Counted from the first letter of the stretch, positions 1 to 6,112 are shown. The stretch: DNA of 6,783 bases from JALRBM01 sp964615445 (GCA_964615445.1 CAZTOK010000055.1:1-6783), one strand, 5' to 3'. Program-made: numbers and translations. Notes: a model not told the origin generated them from the letters alone.

Positions 1-195
1 AAGTTCGACAAAGGTGGTAACTACAACCTTGGTATTGTTGAACAATCAATCTTCCCAGAGTTGACTTTTGAAGAAACTCAGGTACTTCATGGCCTTCAGG
101 TAACGTTTGCGATTAAAAACGCCGACGCCGCTCACAGCCGCGCGCTACTTGAAAAATTTGGTCTACCATTTGAGAAAGAAGGAGGCAACCGCTAA
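1..195 (+). CDS. rplE: 50S ribosomal protein L5, C-terminal 64 residues (5' end outside window)
   Basis: L5 binds 5S rRNA and helps form the central protuberance of the large subunit. Frame 1 is open from the window edge to a TAA at 193-195. The translation carries the L5 C-terminal pattern: GGNYNLGIVEQ, then IFPEL, a beta-strand segment HGLQVTFAIK, and the closing helix with RALLEKFGLPF. The gene is cut only by the window edge; its last residues look normal for the family. Its 3' end contains a full AAGGAGG Shine-Dalgarno sequence (179-185) that serves the next gene, and its stop codon shares one base with the next start (TAATG). Order and strand match the usual spc operon (rplE then rpsN). 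Confidence 0.96.
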   Translation, partial: KFDKGGNYNLGIVEQSIFPELTFEETQVLHGLQVTFAIKNADAAHSRALLEKFGLPFEKEGGNR

Positions 196-464
196 TGGCT
201 AAGAAATCTATGATTGCTCGCGACGTAAAGCGCAAAAAGCTCATTGCTAAATATGCAGAAAAGCGTGCCGAACTAAAAGAACTAGGTGACCAAGAAGGGC
301 TCGCTAAACTACCGAAAAACAGTAGTCCAACCCGCTTTAAGAACCGCGATGTTCTCTCGGGTCGTCCCCGTGGCTACATGCGCCGATTTGGCCTCAGCCG
401 TATTAACTTCCGTGAAAAAGCATCTAAGGGAGAAATCCCAGGTATCACTAAGAGTAGCTGGTAA
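195..464 (+). CDS. rpsN: 30S ribosomal protein S14, zinc-free form
   Basis: S14 is a small-subunit protein of the 30S head, near S3, S10 and S19. The 89-residue product has the conserved C-terminal block NRD..SGRPRGYMRRFGLSRI (residues 50-70) followed by IPG.TKSSW at the end. It has no cysteine at all. The CXXC pairs of the short zinc-binding S14 are absent, and the residue that is Cys in the E. coli NRC motif is Asp52. It is therefore the zinc-independent type, slightly shorter than the 101-residue E. coli protein. The ATG at 195 is fixed by the AAGGAGG site nine bases upstream inside rplE and by the one-base overlap with the rplE stop, which suggests translational coupling. Confidence 0.96.
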   Translation: MAKKSMIARDVKRKKLIAKYAEKRAELKELGDQEGLAKLPKNSSPTRFKNRDVLSGRPRGYMRRFGLSRINFREKASKGEIPGITKSSW

Positions 465-481
465 GAAGGAAAGGAAAGACC

Positions 482-883
482 ATGTCACTACAATCAACTG
501 ACCCAATCGCCGACCTTCTCACCCGTATTCGTAATGCGGCCATGGTTGGCAAAACAGAAGTTCGTGTTCCATCGAGCAAATTGAAAAAAACTGTTGCAGA
601 GCAACTTAAGAAAAATAACTACCTTGCCGAAGTGAAGCTTGAAGCTGGTAAACCTCGCGATACGCTTGTTATTACCATCAATAAGCCGGGCGAAAATAGT
701 CCAATTAACGAAATTACCCGTATGAGCAAGCCAGGGCGCCGTATGTACGTTGGCGCAAACGAGATTCCACGCGTAAAAAGTGGCCGTGGTATTGTGCTCA
801 TTAGCACGAGCAAAGGTGTTGTCACTGGCCAAGAAGCTGTCAAGCAGCGTCTTGGTGGCGAGCTACTGCTAAAAGTATATTAA
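482..883 (+). CDS. rpsH: 30S ribosomal protein S8
   Basis: S8 binds helix 21 of 16S rRNA and is an early assembly protein; in E. coli it also represses translation of the spc operon. The 133-residue product is close to the usual 130. It begins with the typical DPIADLLTRIRNA helix and ends with the diagnostic SKPGRRMYVGANEIPRV and GIVLISTSKGVVTGQEA blocks and a GGELLLKVY tail. The start ATG at 482 follows the rpsN stop by 17 nt, with a purine-rich ribosome site (AAAGGA, 470-475) six bases before it. I did not identify an S8-binding autoregulatory RNA element in the window, although the one in E. coli lies near the rplE start, which is outside it. Confidence 0.97.
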   Translation: MSLQSTDPIADLLTRIRNAAMVGKTEVRVPSSKLKKTVAEQLKKNNYLAEVKLEAGKPRDTLVITINKPGENSPINEITRMSKPGRRMYVGANEIPRVKSGRGIVLISTSKGVVTGQEAVKQRLGGELLLKVY

Positions 884-906
884 TAAGAAATTAAGGAAAT
901 ATAAGT

Positions 907-1440
907 ATGAGTCGAATCGGAAAACTACCAATTGACGTACCGGCAGGTGTGACAATCACGGTTGATTCAGATGTTATTTCAGTAAAGGGGCCTAAGGGCG
1001 AACTTACTGTGCCACATTTGAGCGACGTGACGGTTACAATTGAAGGTACACAGGCAATCGTTGCTCGTAAAGATGACGAACGTATCGCTAAAGCACAGCA
1101 TGGTTTGCAGCGCGCACTTCTTAACAACGCTGTTCAAGGCGTCGCAAAAGGTTTTGAGAAAAAACTTGAAGTAAATGGTGTTGGCTTCCGCGTGAACGGT
1201 GGTGGCCAAGAAATCGAAATGGCACTTGGTTTTTCTCACCCAGTAAAATACAAGGCACCTCAGGGCATTCAGCTTACTGTCAACAAGATGGAGATCACCG
1301 TAAGTGGTATCGACAAACAACAGGTGGGCCAAGTTGCCGCTGAAATTCGTGCACTGAAAAAGCCCGAACCATACAAAGGTAAAGGTATTAAATATGCTGA
1401 TGAAGTACTTCTTCGAAAAGCAGGAAAGGCTGGTAAGTAA
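907..1440 (+). CDS. rplF: 50S ribosomal protein L6
   Basis: L6 binds 23S rRNA near the sarcin-ricin loop and factor-binding site. The 177-residue product matches the usual length exactly. It starts with MSRIGKLPIDVPAGV, has KGPKGEL near residues 28-34, shows the two-repeat L6 fold, and carries the family signature PEPYKGKGIKYADE at about residues 153-166. The C-terminus ends in the common KAGKAGK basic tail. An AAGGA site (893-897) lies nine bases ahead of the ATG. It lies in the normal place between rpsH and rplR, with a 23-nt upstream gap and only 2 nt to the next gene. Confidence 0.97.
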   Translation: MSRIGKLPIDVPAGVTITVDSDVISVKGPKGELTVPHLSDVTVTIEGTQAIVARKDDERIAKAQHGLQRALLNNAVQGVAKGFEKKLEVNGVGFRVNGGGQEIEMALGFSHPVKYKAPQGIQLTVNKMEITVSGIDKQQVGQVAAEIRALKKPEPYKGKGIKYADEVLLRKAGKAGK

Positions 1441-1442
1441 TT

Positions 1443-1796
1443 ATGAGCAATCTCGCTAAAAAACTACTCAACAAGAGTTTGCGCAAAAACCGTGTACGCA
1501 GTAAAGTTGTTGGTACTGCTGAGCGCCCACGTCTTACCGTTACTATCAGCAACAAGCACGTTAGCGCACAAATTATCGATGATGTGAAGCAGCACACTAT
1601 TGCTGCTAGCACCACCGTTGGTACAAAACAAACCGGGTCATTAAGCGAACTCGCCGCTTTTGTTGGCAGCGACATCGCAAAGAAAGCTAAAAAGGCTAAG
1701 ATTACCGCAGTTGTGTTTGATCGCAATGGTCGTCAGTACGCAAAGCGCCTCGGTGCGCTTGCAGACGCTGCACGTAAGGAAGGATTGGAGTTTTAA
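1443..1796 (+). CDS. rplR: 50S ribosomal protein L18
   Basis: L18 binds 5S rRNA together with L5 and helps attach it to the large subunit. The product is 117 residues, the standard length. It has the basic N-terminus, the RPRLTVTISNKHVSAQIIDD strand region (residues about 29-48), and the signature VVFDRNGRQYAKRLGALADAAR followed by GLEF at the C-terminus. The ATG is 2 nt after the rplF stop. The best ribosome site (AAGG, 1426-1429, inside rplF) is 13 bases away, so translation probably depends on coupling with rplF. Confidence 0.97.
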   Translation: MSNLAKKLLNKSLRKNRVRSKVVGTAERPRLTVTISNKHVSAQIIDDVKQHTIAASTTVGTKQTGSLSELAAFVGSDIAKKAKKAKITAVVFDRNGRQYAKRLGALADAARKEGLEF

Positions 1797-1797
1797 T

Positions 1798-2373
1798 ATG
1801 GCTGAACAAGCAACTGAAACTCGTTCAAACCGCCCAGCTCGCCGCGACAATCGTCGTGACCAGCAAGCTCCAACAGAGCCAAAGCAGTTTGAAGAGCTCG
1901 TTATTAACATCGACCGTGTTGCCCGTGTGGTAAAAGGTGGACGTCGTTTCCGCTTTAAGGCATTGGTTGTTGTGGGTGACCGCAAAAATAAAGTAGGTGT
2001 TGGTGTGTCTAAGGGTGCTGACGTCCAAGCGGCTATTGCCAAGGCAGCTGACGTTGCCAAAAAGAACATGATTACCATTCCAATTACCGGCGACACTATT
2101 CCACACGATGCAGAAGTAAAGGTATCTGGCGCGCAGGTGCTTATTAAGCCAGCTGCTCCTGGTACCGGTATTATTGCTGGTGGTGTGGTGCGTCAAATCA
2201 TCGGTGTCACTGGTGTGCGTAACATGCTTTCAAAGTCACTTGGCTCTACTAACAAAGTCAACATTGCTTACGCAACAATTGATGCTTTGAAGAGCCTCGT
2301 GCCTAAAGAAGAATGGCTGAACGCTCCTAAAAAAGCTGCTTCTAAGAAAGTAGCTAAAGAGGAGACGAAGTAA
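1798..2373 (+). CDS. rpsE: 30S ribosomal protein S5
   Basis: S5 lies at the back of the 30S subunit near the mRNA entry channel and affects decoding accuracy. The 191-residue product has the double-stranded RNA-binding-like N domain with RVVKGGRRFRFKALVVVGD (43-61) and GVGVSKGADVQAAI (67-80). The C domain carries GTGIIAGGVVRQIIGVTGVRNMLSKSLGS (122-150). It is about 25 residues longer than E. coli S5, because of an Arg/Gln-rich N-terminal leader (1-30) and a Lys/Ala-rich tail (177-191), both probably disordered. The reading frame is open back to 1660, but the ATG at 1798 is preferred. It has a GGAG site at 1787-1790, follows the rplR stop by one base, and avoids a long overlap. Its TAA overlaps the rplO start (TAATG), leaving no room for rpmD. 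Confidence 0.96.
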   Translation: MAEQATETRSNRPARRDNRRDQQAPTEPKQFEELVINIDRVARVVKGGRRFRFKALVVVGDRKNKVGVGVSKGADVQAAIAKAADVAKKNMITIPITGDTIPHDAEVKVSGAQVLIKPAAPGTGIIAGGVVRQIIGVTGVRNMLSKSLGSTNKVNIAYATIDALKSLVPKEEWLNAPKKAASKKVAKEETK

Positions 2374-2852
2374 TGAAATACCATGAACTTCAAGTCAGCA
2401 GCAACAAAGGCAAAAAACGCGTTGGTCGTGGTATTGCCGCTGGCCAAGGTAAAACCGCTGGTCGTGGTACTAAAGGCCAAGGCGCACGTACAGGTAAGAA
2501 ACTTGGCGTGATGTTCCAGGGTGGACAGCGTGCACTTGTTCAGGCCATACCAAAAGCTCGTGGGTTTAAAAGTCTTAAAACGCCTGCTCAGGTAGTATAT
2601 CTCGATCACCTCAATGCTTTTAAAGGTAAGACCATCGATAACTTTGCACTTTACGAAGCTGGCTTAATTGCAACACCATTTCATACTGTAAAAATCATCG
2701 CTCGTGGTGAACTTACAGCAAAAGTCACTCTTCATGTGCAGGCAGCTAGTGCTAGCGTACGCGAAGCTATTGAAAAAGCTGGGGGCACTTTTGTAAAAAC
2801 TGACGTGCCACTACGAAAAAGTGAAAAAGAAGCTGAAAAAGCAGATAAATAG
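2373..2852 (+). CDS. rplO: 50S ribosomal protein L15
   Basis: L15 is a late-assembly 23S rRNA-binding protein of the large subunit. The 159-residue product shows the glycine-rich RNA-binding extension RVGRGIAAGQGKTAGRGTKG (16-35), then FQGGQRALVQAIPKARGF (48-65), and ends with a conserved alpha/beta domain and a charged Lys/Glu tail. A GAGGAG site (2359-2364) sits eight bases before the ATG, which overlaps the rpsE stop. In most bacteria rpmD (L30) separates rpsE from rplO; here the two are fused at TAATG. It is the last gene of the first ribosomal block, ends in TAG (the only TAG stop among the recognised genes), and is followed after 14 nt by a hairpin. Confidence 0.97.
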   Translation: MKYHELQVSSNKGKKRVGRGIAAGQGKTAGRGTKGQGARTGKKLGVMFQGGQRALVQAIPKARGFKSLKTPAQVVYLDHLNAFKGKTIDNFALYEAGLIATPFHTVKIIARGELTAKVTLHVQAASASVREAIEKAGGTFVKTDVPLRKSEKEAEKADK

Positions 2853-2866
2853 AGTTGTTACTTTTT

Positions 2867-2904
2867 ATAATAAAATAAGGCTCAGTGAGCCTTATTTTAT
2901 TATT
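2867..2904. terminator. AT-rich hairpin after rplO, probably bidirectional terminator
   Basis: A near-perfect palindrome centred on G2885: bases 2867-2884 pair with 2886-2903 without mismatch (the real loop would be 3-5 nt). The core is GGCTCA/TGAGCC and the outer arms are AT-rich, so the descending arm itself gives a U-rich tract (TTATTTTATTATTT) on the + strand. By symmetry the same holds on the minus strand. It begins 14 nt after the rplO stop, so it probably ends the ribosomal operon, and could also stop read-through from the minus-strand unit. Confidence 0.85.
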
Positions 2905-2941
2905 TGAGATAATTATTACTAAGATAAGAGTTTTCTAAAGC

Positions 2942-2981
2942 CGTGCCTGGCCTAGTGCGGTTTCACACCAGGCCAGGCACG
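2942..2981 (-). terminator. GC-rich hairpin at the end of the minus-strand gene pair
   Basis: CGTGCCTGGCCT (2942-2953) pairs perfectly with AGGCCAGGCACG (2970-2981), a 12-bp GC-rich stem. It continues after one mismatch with GTG/CAC (2955-2957 with 2966-2968), leaving an 8-nt loop. Read on the minus strand it starts 47 nt after the stop of the small membrane-protein gene and is followed by GCTTTAGAAAAC, a weak T-tract. It may be a rho-independent terminator or a 3' stabilising structure; the poor T-run keeps confidence moderate. Confidence 0.6.
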
Positions 2982-3028
2982 TGTTGTCTGACGTATTACT
3001 AACGAAGCTGTTTGAGGCGCTATTCGAT

Positions 3029-3232
3029 TTACTGACAAAGGTAGTCGAGATACTGCCCAACCACATGGCGTAAATGCCAGTTCTTGCCAACTTCGTAGAG
3101 CCTGCTGATTCCATAGGCGATCGCTACGGGTTGAAACATCATTAAGAGCCACATCACGCTGACTGGTGAGAATAGACTAAACGGGTCAGCTACAACTCGG
3201 TAATTCTTATCCCACCAGGTAAAAAGTGTCAT
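3029..3232 (-). CDS. Unrecognised small protein with one predicted membrane segment
   Basis: I do not recognise this 67-residue protein. An aromatic N-terminus (MTLFTWWDKNYRVV) leads to a hydrophobic stretch at about residues 24-43 (VSVMWLLMMFQPVAIAYGIS) that could cross the membrane once. A positively charged tail follows (KNWHLRHVV). The ATG at 3232 overlaps the TGA of the upstream gene as ATGA, a typical coupled arrangement, with a purine-rich GAGAGAG before it. An alternative TTG start at 3253 would lengthen the overlap and is less likely. It ends in TAA and is followed by the GC-rich hairpin at 2981-2942. It is the second gene of a minus-strand pair inserted between rplO and secY. Function unknown; membrane location is inferred from hydrophobicity only. 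Confidence 0.6.
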   Translation of the reverse strand: MTLFTWWDKNYRVVADPFSLFSPVSVMWLLMMFQPVAIAYGISRLYEVGKNWHLRHVVGQYLDYLCQ

Positions 3233-3498
3233 TTCTCTCTCACCAAACCACAAATCGTAAAATCGTGAACTACGAATGAAGAAAGAGAGGCGCCATTCTC
3301 CTCTGATACTTCAATCGTTTGGTGATCGTTGTGCGTCGATTTATACCACTCTACGCGGTGTGCTATTGTTTCAAAGTCGACACCCTGTAGAGTTCCGACA
3401 ACAAAGACAAAGAAGTTCTCCTTTTTGCGAGGTGCGGCTAGTGCGGGGTCATCACCCTCGCAGTATCCGAAACTCATGGATGCAGCTTCAAAACTCAT
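3229..3498 (-). CDS. Unrecognised 89-residue protein, first gene of a minus-strand pair
   Basis: I do not recognise the family. The protein is probably soluble: it has a short Gly/Asp-rich N-terminal part (YCEGDDPALAAPRKKE, residues 12-27), then a hydrophobic strand-like stretch NFFVFVVGTLQGV (28-40), a polar middle with WYKSTHNDHQTIEV (51-64), and a second strand-like stretch SSFVVHDFTICGLV (73-86). This looks like a small alpha/beta domain. The reading frame is open to 3525, but the ATG at 3498 is chosen because GAGGA (minus strand, 3507-3503) precedes it at the right distance. A TTGACC-17-TATAAT promoter lies just upstream. The TGA stop overlaps the next gene's ATG. The promoter, ribosome site and coupling together support a real gene despite the lack of recognised homology. 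Confidence 0.68.
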   Translation of the reverse strand: MSFEAASMSFGYCEGDDPALAAPRKKENFFVFVVGTLQGVDFETIAHRVEWYKSTHNDHQTIEVSEENGASLSSFVVHDFTICGLVREK

Positions 3499-3533
3499 GA
3501 CTTCCTCTTTCCACGGTAGTAACAACTAGGTAT

Positions 3534-3562
3534 ATTATATACTTTTAGATAAATATGGTCAA
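3534..3562 (-). promoter_or_regulatory. Sigma70-type promoter of the minus-strand gene pair
   Basis: On the minus strand, TTGACC (3562-3557) and a perfect TATAAT (3539-3534) are separated by exactly 17 nt. Transcription would start near 3527 and give a leader of roughly 28 nt that contains the GAGGA ribosome site of the gene starting at 3498. This is the closest match to the consensus promoter in the window. Confidence 0.78.
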
Positions 3563-3599
3563 CACGTGCCTTAAATGGGCTACACCACTTTACTGAGTG

Positions 3600-3608
3600 T
3601 GCTATACT
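3600..3608 (+). promoter_or_regulatory. Extended -10 promoter candidate for secY
   Basis: TGCTATACT at 3600-3608 matches the extended -10 form (TG-N-TATACT). No good -35 lies 16-18 nt upstream, which is typical of extended -10 promoters. The start would be near 3615, giving a leader of about 47 nt before the GTG of secY. It is back-to-back with the minus-strand promoter at 3562-3534, so the interval is a divergent promoter region. A separate promoter is needed because a strong hairpin ends the upstream ribosomal operon. Confidence 0.6.
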
Positions 3609-3661
3609 AAACAAAGTATGCCTAATATGGCTTCATTTATTACTAAGAGGTAGATACGATT

Positions 3662-5071
3662 GTGAACTGGAAAACAATTTTCCGATCATTGAAAAATAAA
3701 GACATGCAAAAGCGCCTGGCTATTGTGCTGGGGATTATTATTGCATACCGCTTTTTGGCACACATTCCGGTGCCACTGGCAAATCCAACAGAGCTGAAAT
3801 CGGTTATCAATAGCGTCGTAGGTGGAAGTGACTTCGGTGGCTTTTTGAACTTGCTTTCAGGCGGTGCACTGGCGCAATTCTCAATTGTACTAGTAGGAAT
3901 GAGTCCCTTCATTACCGCATCGATTATTACGCAGCTGCTTACAAAGGCAGTGCCAAGCCTTGAAGAACTTCATAAGGATGGCGAGTCTGGGCGCAGAAAA
4001 ATTAACCAATGGACACGTTTAATTGCGGTACCACTTGCAATTATTCAGTCAATTGCCTTCATTTATATTTTGCGGCAAACAGTGCTTGCAGGAAACAGTA
4101 CAGCACTTGCTAACCCCACAATGATGGAATGGGTAATTGCCGTAGGCTCTATGACGGCCGGATCAATTCTGCTCATGTGGCTGGGCGAACTCATTACCGA
4201 GCAAGGAATTGGAAATGGTATCAGCCTTATTATCTTTGCAGGTATTATTAGTCAATTACCAACGACACTTGCAACGCTTATTAATTCACTATTCGATACA
4301 TCTCAGGGTTCACTAAGCGTTTTTGGGTGGTTTACACTACCGGTAAGCCCCCTGGCATTTTGGGTCACACTGGCGGTAGCCATTATGTCGCTCCTTGTAC
4401 TGTATATATTAGTAAAGATTAATGAAGCCCAGCGAGTCATTACGGTAAATTACGCTAAGCGTGTACAGGGTAATAGCAGCTACGGCGGCGTAAAAAGCAT
4501 CTTACCAGTAAAGCTAATTGCGGCAGGCGTGATTCCAGTAATTTTTGCAGTAGCTTTCCTGTCGCTACCAGCCTTTATTGGTCAGGTGATAAAAGCAACC
4601 GGAAACCATGCTTACGCAACACTTGCTAATAATCTTATTACTTGGTTCCAGGCGCCACAGCCAGGCGCATTCACAGGAGATACATTAAGTGCGTTTATTT
4701 ATCCGGCAAGCTACTTCGTGTTAGTAATTTTATTTACGTATTTCTACACCGGTATCGTATTCAACGCAAATGAAATTGCTGAGAATTTACAAAAGCAGGG
4801 TGGCTTTATTGAGGGCGTTCGTCCAGGTATTCAAACAGAGAAATATCTCTCTCGAACTGTTAACCGCTTAATCCTCTTCGGCTCTATTGCACTGGGGTTC
4901 ATTGCGGTAATGCCATTCATTGTCGAATATGTATTCGCTCGGTTTGGCATTCCATCAACCAATTTGGCTATTGGCGGTACTGGGCTTTTGATTGTGGTAT
5001 CGGTTGGACTTGAAACACTACGCCAGATTAACTCGCGTGCCCTTATGGTGACGTACGACGATTATCAATAA
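3662..5071 (+). CDS. secY: Protein translocase channel subunit SecY
   Basis: SecY forms the membrane pore of the SecYEG translocon and works with SecA and membrane-targeted ribosomes. The 469-residue product has ten predicted membrane helices (approximately 18-36, 73-94, 118-138, 155-175, 183-200, 231-252, 283-306, 345-366, 402-422, 436-452). Diagnostic blocks are LITEQGIGNGISLIIFAGII (helix 5), RVITVNYAKR (cytoplasmic loop 4), LIAAGVIPVIFA (helix 7), NEIAENLQKQGGFIEGVRPG (cytoplasmic loop 5, SecA/ribosome contact) and GGTGLLIVVSVGLETLRQI (helix 10). It is somewhat longer than E. coli SecY (443). The start is a GTG, with AAGAGG (3645-3650) 11 bases upstream. Unlike the usual arrangement it is not joined to rplO and has its own promoter; adk and map do not follow it. 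Confidence 0.97.
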   Translation: MNWKTIFRSLKNKDMQKRLAIVLGIIIAYRFLAHIPVPLANPTELKSVINSVVGGSDFGGFLNLLSGGALAQFSIVLVGMSPFITASIITQLLTKAVPSLEELHKDGESGRRKINQWTRLIAVPLAIIQSIAFIYILRQTVLAGNSTALANPTMMEWVIAVGSMTAGSILLMWLGELITEQGIGNGISLIIFAGIISQLPTTLATLINSLFDTSQGSLSVFGWFTLPVSPLAFWVTLAVAIMSLLVLYILVKINEAQRVITVNYAKRVQGNSSYGGVKSILPVKLIAAGVIPVIFAVAFLSLPAFIGQVIKATGNHAYATLANNLITWFQAPQPGAFTGDTLSAFIYPASYFVLVILFTYFYTGIVFNANEIAENLQKQGGFIEGVRPGIQTEKYLSRTVNRLILFGSIALGFIAVMPFIVEYVFARFGIPSTNLAIGGTGLLIVVSVGLETLRQINSRALMVTYDDYQ

Positions 5072-5077
5072 ATATTT

Positions 5078-5115
5078 CAGCCTAGGCTCGGAGAGTCATC
5101 TCCAAACCTAGGCTG
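5078..5115. terminator. Hairpin between the convergent secY and unknown minus-strand gene
   Basis: CAGCCTAGG (5078-5086) pairs with CCTAGGCTG (5107-5115). After a three-base internal loop, GGAGA (5090-5094) pairs with TCTCC (5099-5103) around a GTCA loop. It begins 7 nt after the secY stop and lies 7 nt beyond the stop of the gene on the other strand, so it suits both as a shared terminator. The tract after it is T-rich on the minus strand (GAAATATTTATT) and weaker on the + strand. Confidence 0.65.
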
Positions 5116-5121
5116 TCGCTC

Positions 5122-5391
5122 TTATAGGGCAAGTAGGGCATTGATAACCGCCATTTGAGAAGAGGTGGGATATATATCTACACCAATGTGAAAGGTTCCC
5201 AGAGTACTACCACCTTCGTCGGGAAACATTTCAACAATGAGATAACAGCTGCCTCCATAGCAGTAAAGCCACATGAGATAGTGATGACAAAACGCGATTT
5301 CGCGTGCTTCGACTACCTCTTGTAAACCAGCTTCCTGAAGGTGTAGTGTAATACCCTCGGCATTTGCGGGACGCTGATACCAACTGATCAT
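5122..5391 (-). CDS. Unrecognised 89-residue protein, divergent from the sortase gene
   Basis: I do not recognise this protein. It has an amphipathic helix-like N-terminal half (about residues 11-32, LHLQEAGLQEVVEAREIA), a central aromatic and cysteine-rich stretch with C35-H36-H37, C44 and C49, then a hydrophobic strand (YLIVEMF, 50-56) and an acidic/glycine turn. The Cys/His spacing could suit metal or disulfide chemistry, but that is speculation. The ATG at 5391 has a textbook GAGGAG site (minus strand 5402-5397) five bases upstream, and a TATAAT (5432-5427) lies further up. It ends in TAA close to the hairpin shared with secY. It shows no clear similarity to the other 89-residue gene at 3498-3229. 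Real gene likely; function unknown. Confidence 0.62.
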   Translation of the reverse strand: MISWYQRPANAEGITLHLQEAGLQEVVEAREIAFCHHYLMWLYCYGGSCYLIVEMFPDEGGSTLGTFHIGVDIYPTSSQMAVINALLAL

Positions 5392-5426
5392 TGCATCTCC
5401 TCGGTACTCGCCTAGAGAGCTTGGTT

Positions 5427-5434
5427 ATTATACT
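5427..5434. promoter_or_regulatory. Overlapping divergent -10 elements between the unknown gene and the sortase
   Basis: The sequence ATTATACT holds TATACT on the + strand (5429-5434) and TATAAT on the minus strand (5432-5427), sharing four bases. The minus-strand start would be near 5420, giving a leader of about 29 nt with a GAGGAG site. The + strand start would be near 5441, only about 6 nt before the sortase ATG. Neither direction has a convincing -35, so this rests on the -10 matches and the divergent layout. Confidence 0.45.
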
Positions 5435-5446
5435 ATAGAAAAAGCT

Positions 5447-6106
5447 ATGAATACGCAAAAAAATAAACACGGGACAATCCAACAATGGTTGTATGCTACA
5501 ACAATAACTGCGGCCTGCTTCGTTATTGGCTATTTTGTTTATATCGAATACGTAGCCCCGGCACCACTGATCGTCAAGCAGCCAACCACTCGTGCCGCCG
5601 ATGCAAGTGGAGCTCAAAAGACCGACGAGCAGAAGGGTCAGTATAGTGTGCCTCCGAATCACCCACGCGAACTTATTGTTCAAAAGCTTGGTATTAATGC
5701 TAATATCGTGCCAATATCAACGCTGAAAGATGGCTCACTTGACGCACCTAAGACTGCCTGGGACGTAGGCTGGTATGAGCAAAGTGCACTTCCTGGTGCG
5801 GGAAATGGAGCGTTATTCATTGACGGGCATGTAAATGATGCCGTTGGGACGCCCGGCATTTTCTACAAACTTAATACGTTAACAGCCGGTGACACGATAA
5901 CTATTGAGAAAGGTGACCACGCATCAATAAACTATACCGTACGCGCTGTCGATCAACGCCTCATTGCCGATATTGATATGAGTCAAGTCTTACGTCCATT
6001 TGTTCCAGGAAAAGAAGGGCTTAACCTTATGACTTGCGGTGGCGTGTATGATGCAGCGCGAAGAACCTACGATGACCGTGTGATTATCTATGCTGTTCGC
6101 AATTAA
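5447..6106 (+). CDS. Class F-like sortase (membrane-anchored cysteine transpeptidase)
   Basis: Sortases cleave a C-terminal sorting motif in exported proteins and transfer the protein to a cell-surface nucleophile. The 219-residue product has a short basic cytoplasmic start, one membrane segment (about 13-34) and a linker to about residue 70. The catalytic beta-barrel shows the class F pattern: VGWYEQSALPGAGNGALFIDGHVND with His128, GIFYKLNTLTAGDTI (137-151), and LMTCGGVYD with Cys197, followed by Arg211 in YDDRVIIYA. All three catalytic residues are present, so it looks active. No Shine-Dalgarno sequence precedes the ATG at 5447, and the nearest -10 would leave a leader of only about 6 nt, so translation may be leaderless. 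It stands where adk and map normally lie, between secY and infA. No LPXTG-type substrate is encoded in the window, so its targets are unknown. Confidence 0.92.
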   Translation: MNTQKNKHGTIQQWLYATTITAACFVIGYFVYIEYVAPAPLIVKQPTTRAADASGAQKTDEQKGQYSVPPNHPRELIVQKLGINANIVPISTLKDGSLDAPKTAWDVGWYEQSALPGAGNGALFIDGHVNDAVGTPGIFYKLNTLTAGDTITIEKGDHASINYTVRAVDQRLIADIDMSQVLRPFVPGKEGLNLMTCGGVYDAARRTYDDRVIIYAVRN

Positions 6107-6112
6107 TAACAG

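Noticed and set aside
1660..1797. Upstream in-frame extension of rpsE
   Set aside because: It would overlap most of the end of rplR and add residues unlike any S5. The ATG at 1798 has a GGAG site and the normal one-base spacing from rplR.
2952..3152. Minus-strand frame overlapping the small membrane-protein gene and the GC-rich hairpin
   Set aside because: It runs through the hairpin, has no ribosome site and is in another frame from the coupled gene, so it is a shadow.
2952..3447. Short repeated word CTAGTGCGG at about 2952 and 3438
   Set aside because: Nine bases occurring twice with no flanking similarity is compatible with chance and does not suggest an attachment site or mobile element.
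3276..3529. Two + strand reading frames opposite the minus-strand unknown gene
   Set aside because: They lie antisense to a gene with a promoter and ribosome site, and their products are low-complexity basic sequences with no recognisable pattern or good start site.
3229..5391. Possible homology between the two 89-residue minus-strand proteins (genes 3498-3229 and 5391-5122)
   Set aside because: Equal length seems a coincidence. A side-by-side reading shows no shared motif or cysteine spacing.
5231..5683. Long minus-strand frame of 150 codons across the unknown gene and the sortase start
   Set aside because: It is antisense to the well-supported sortase and overlaps the divergent promoters and the better-supported 5391-5122 gene; composition looks like a shadow.
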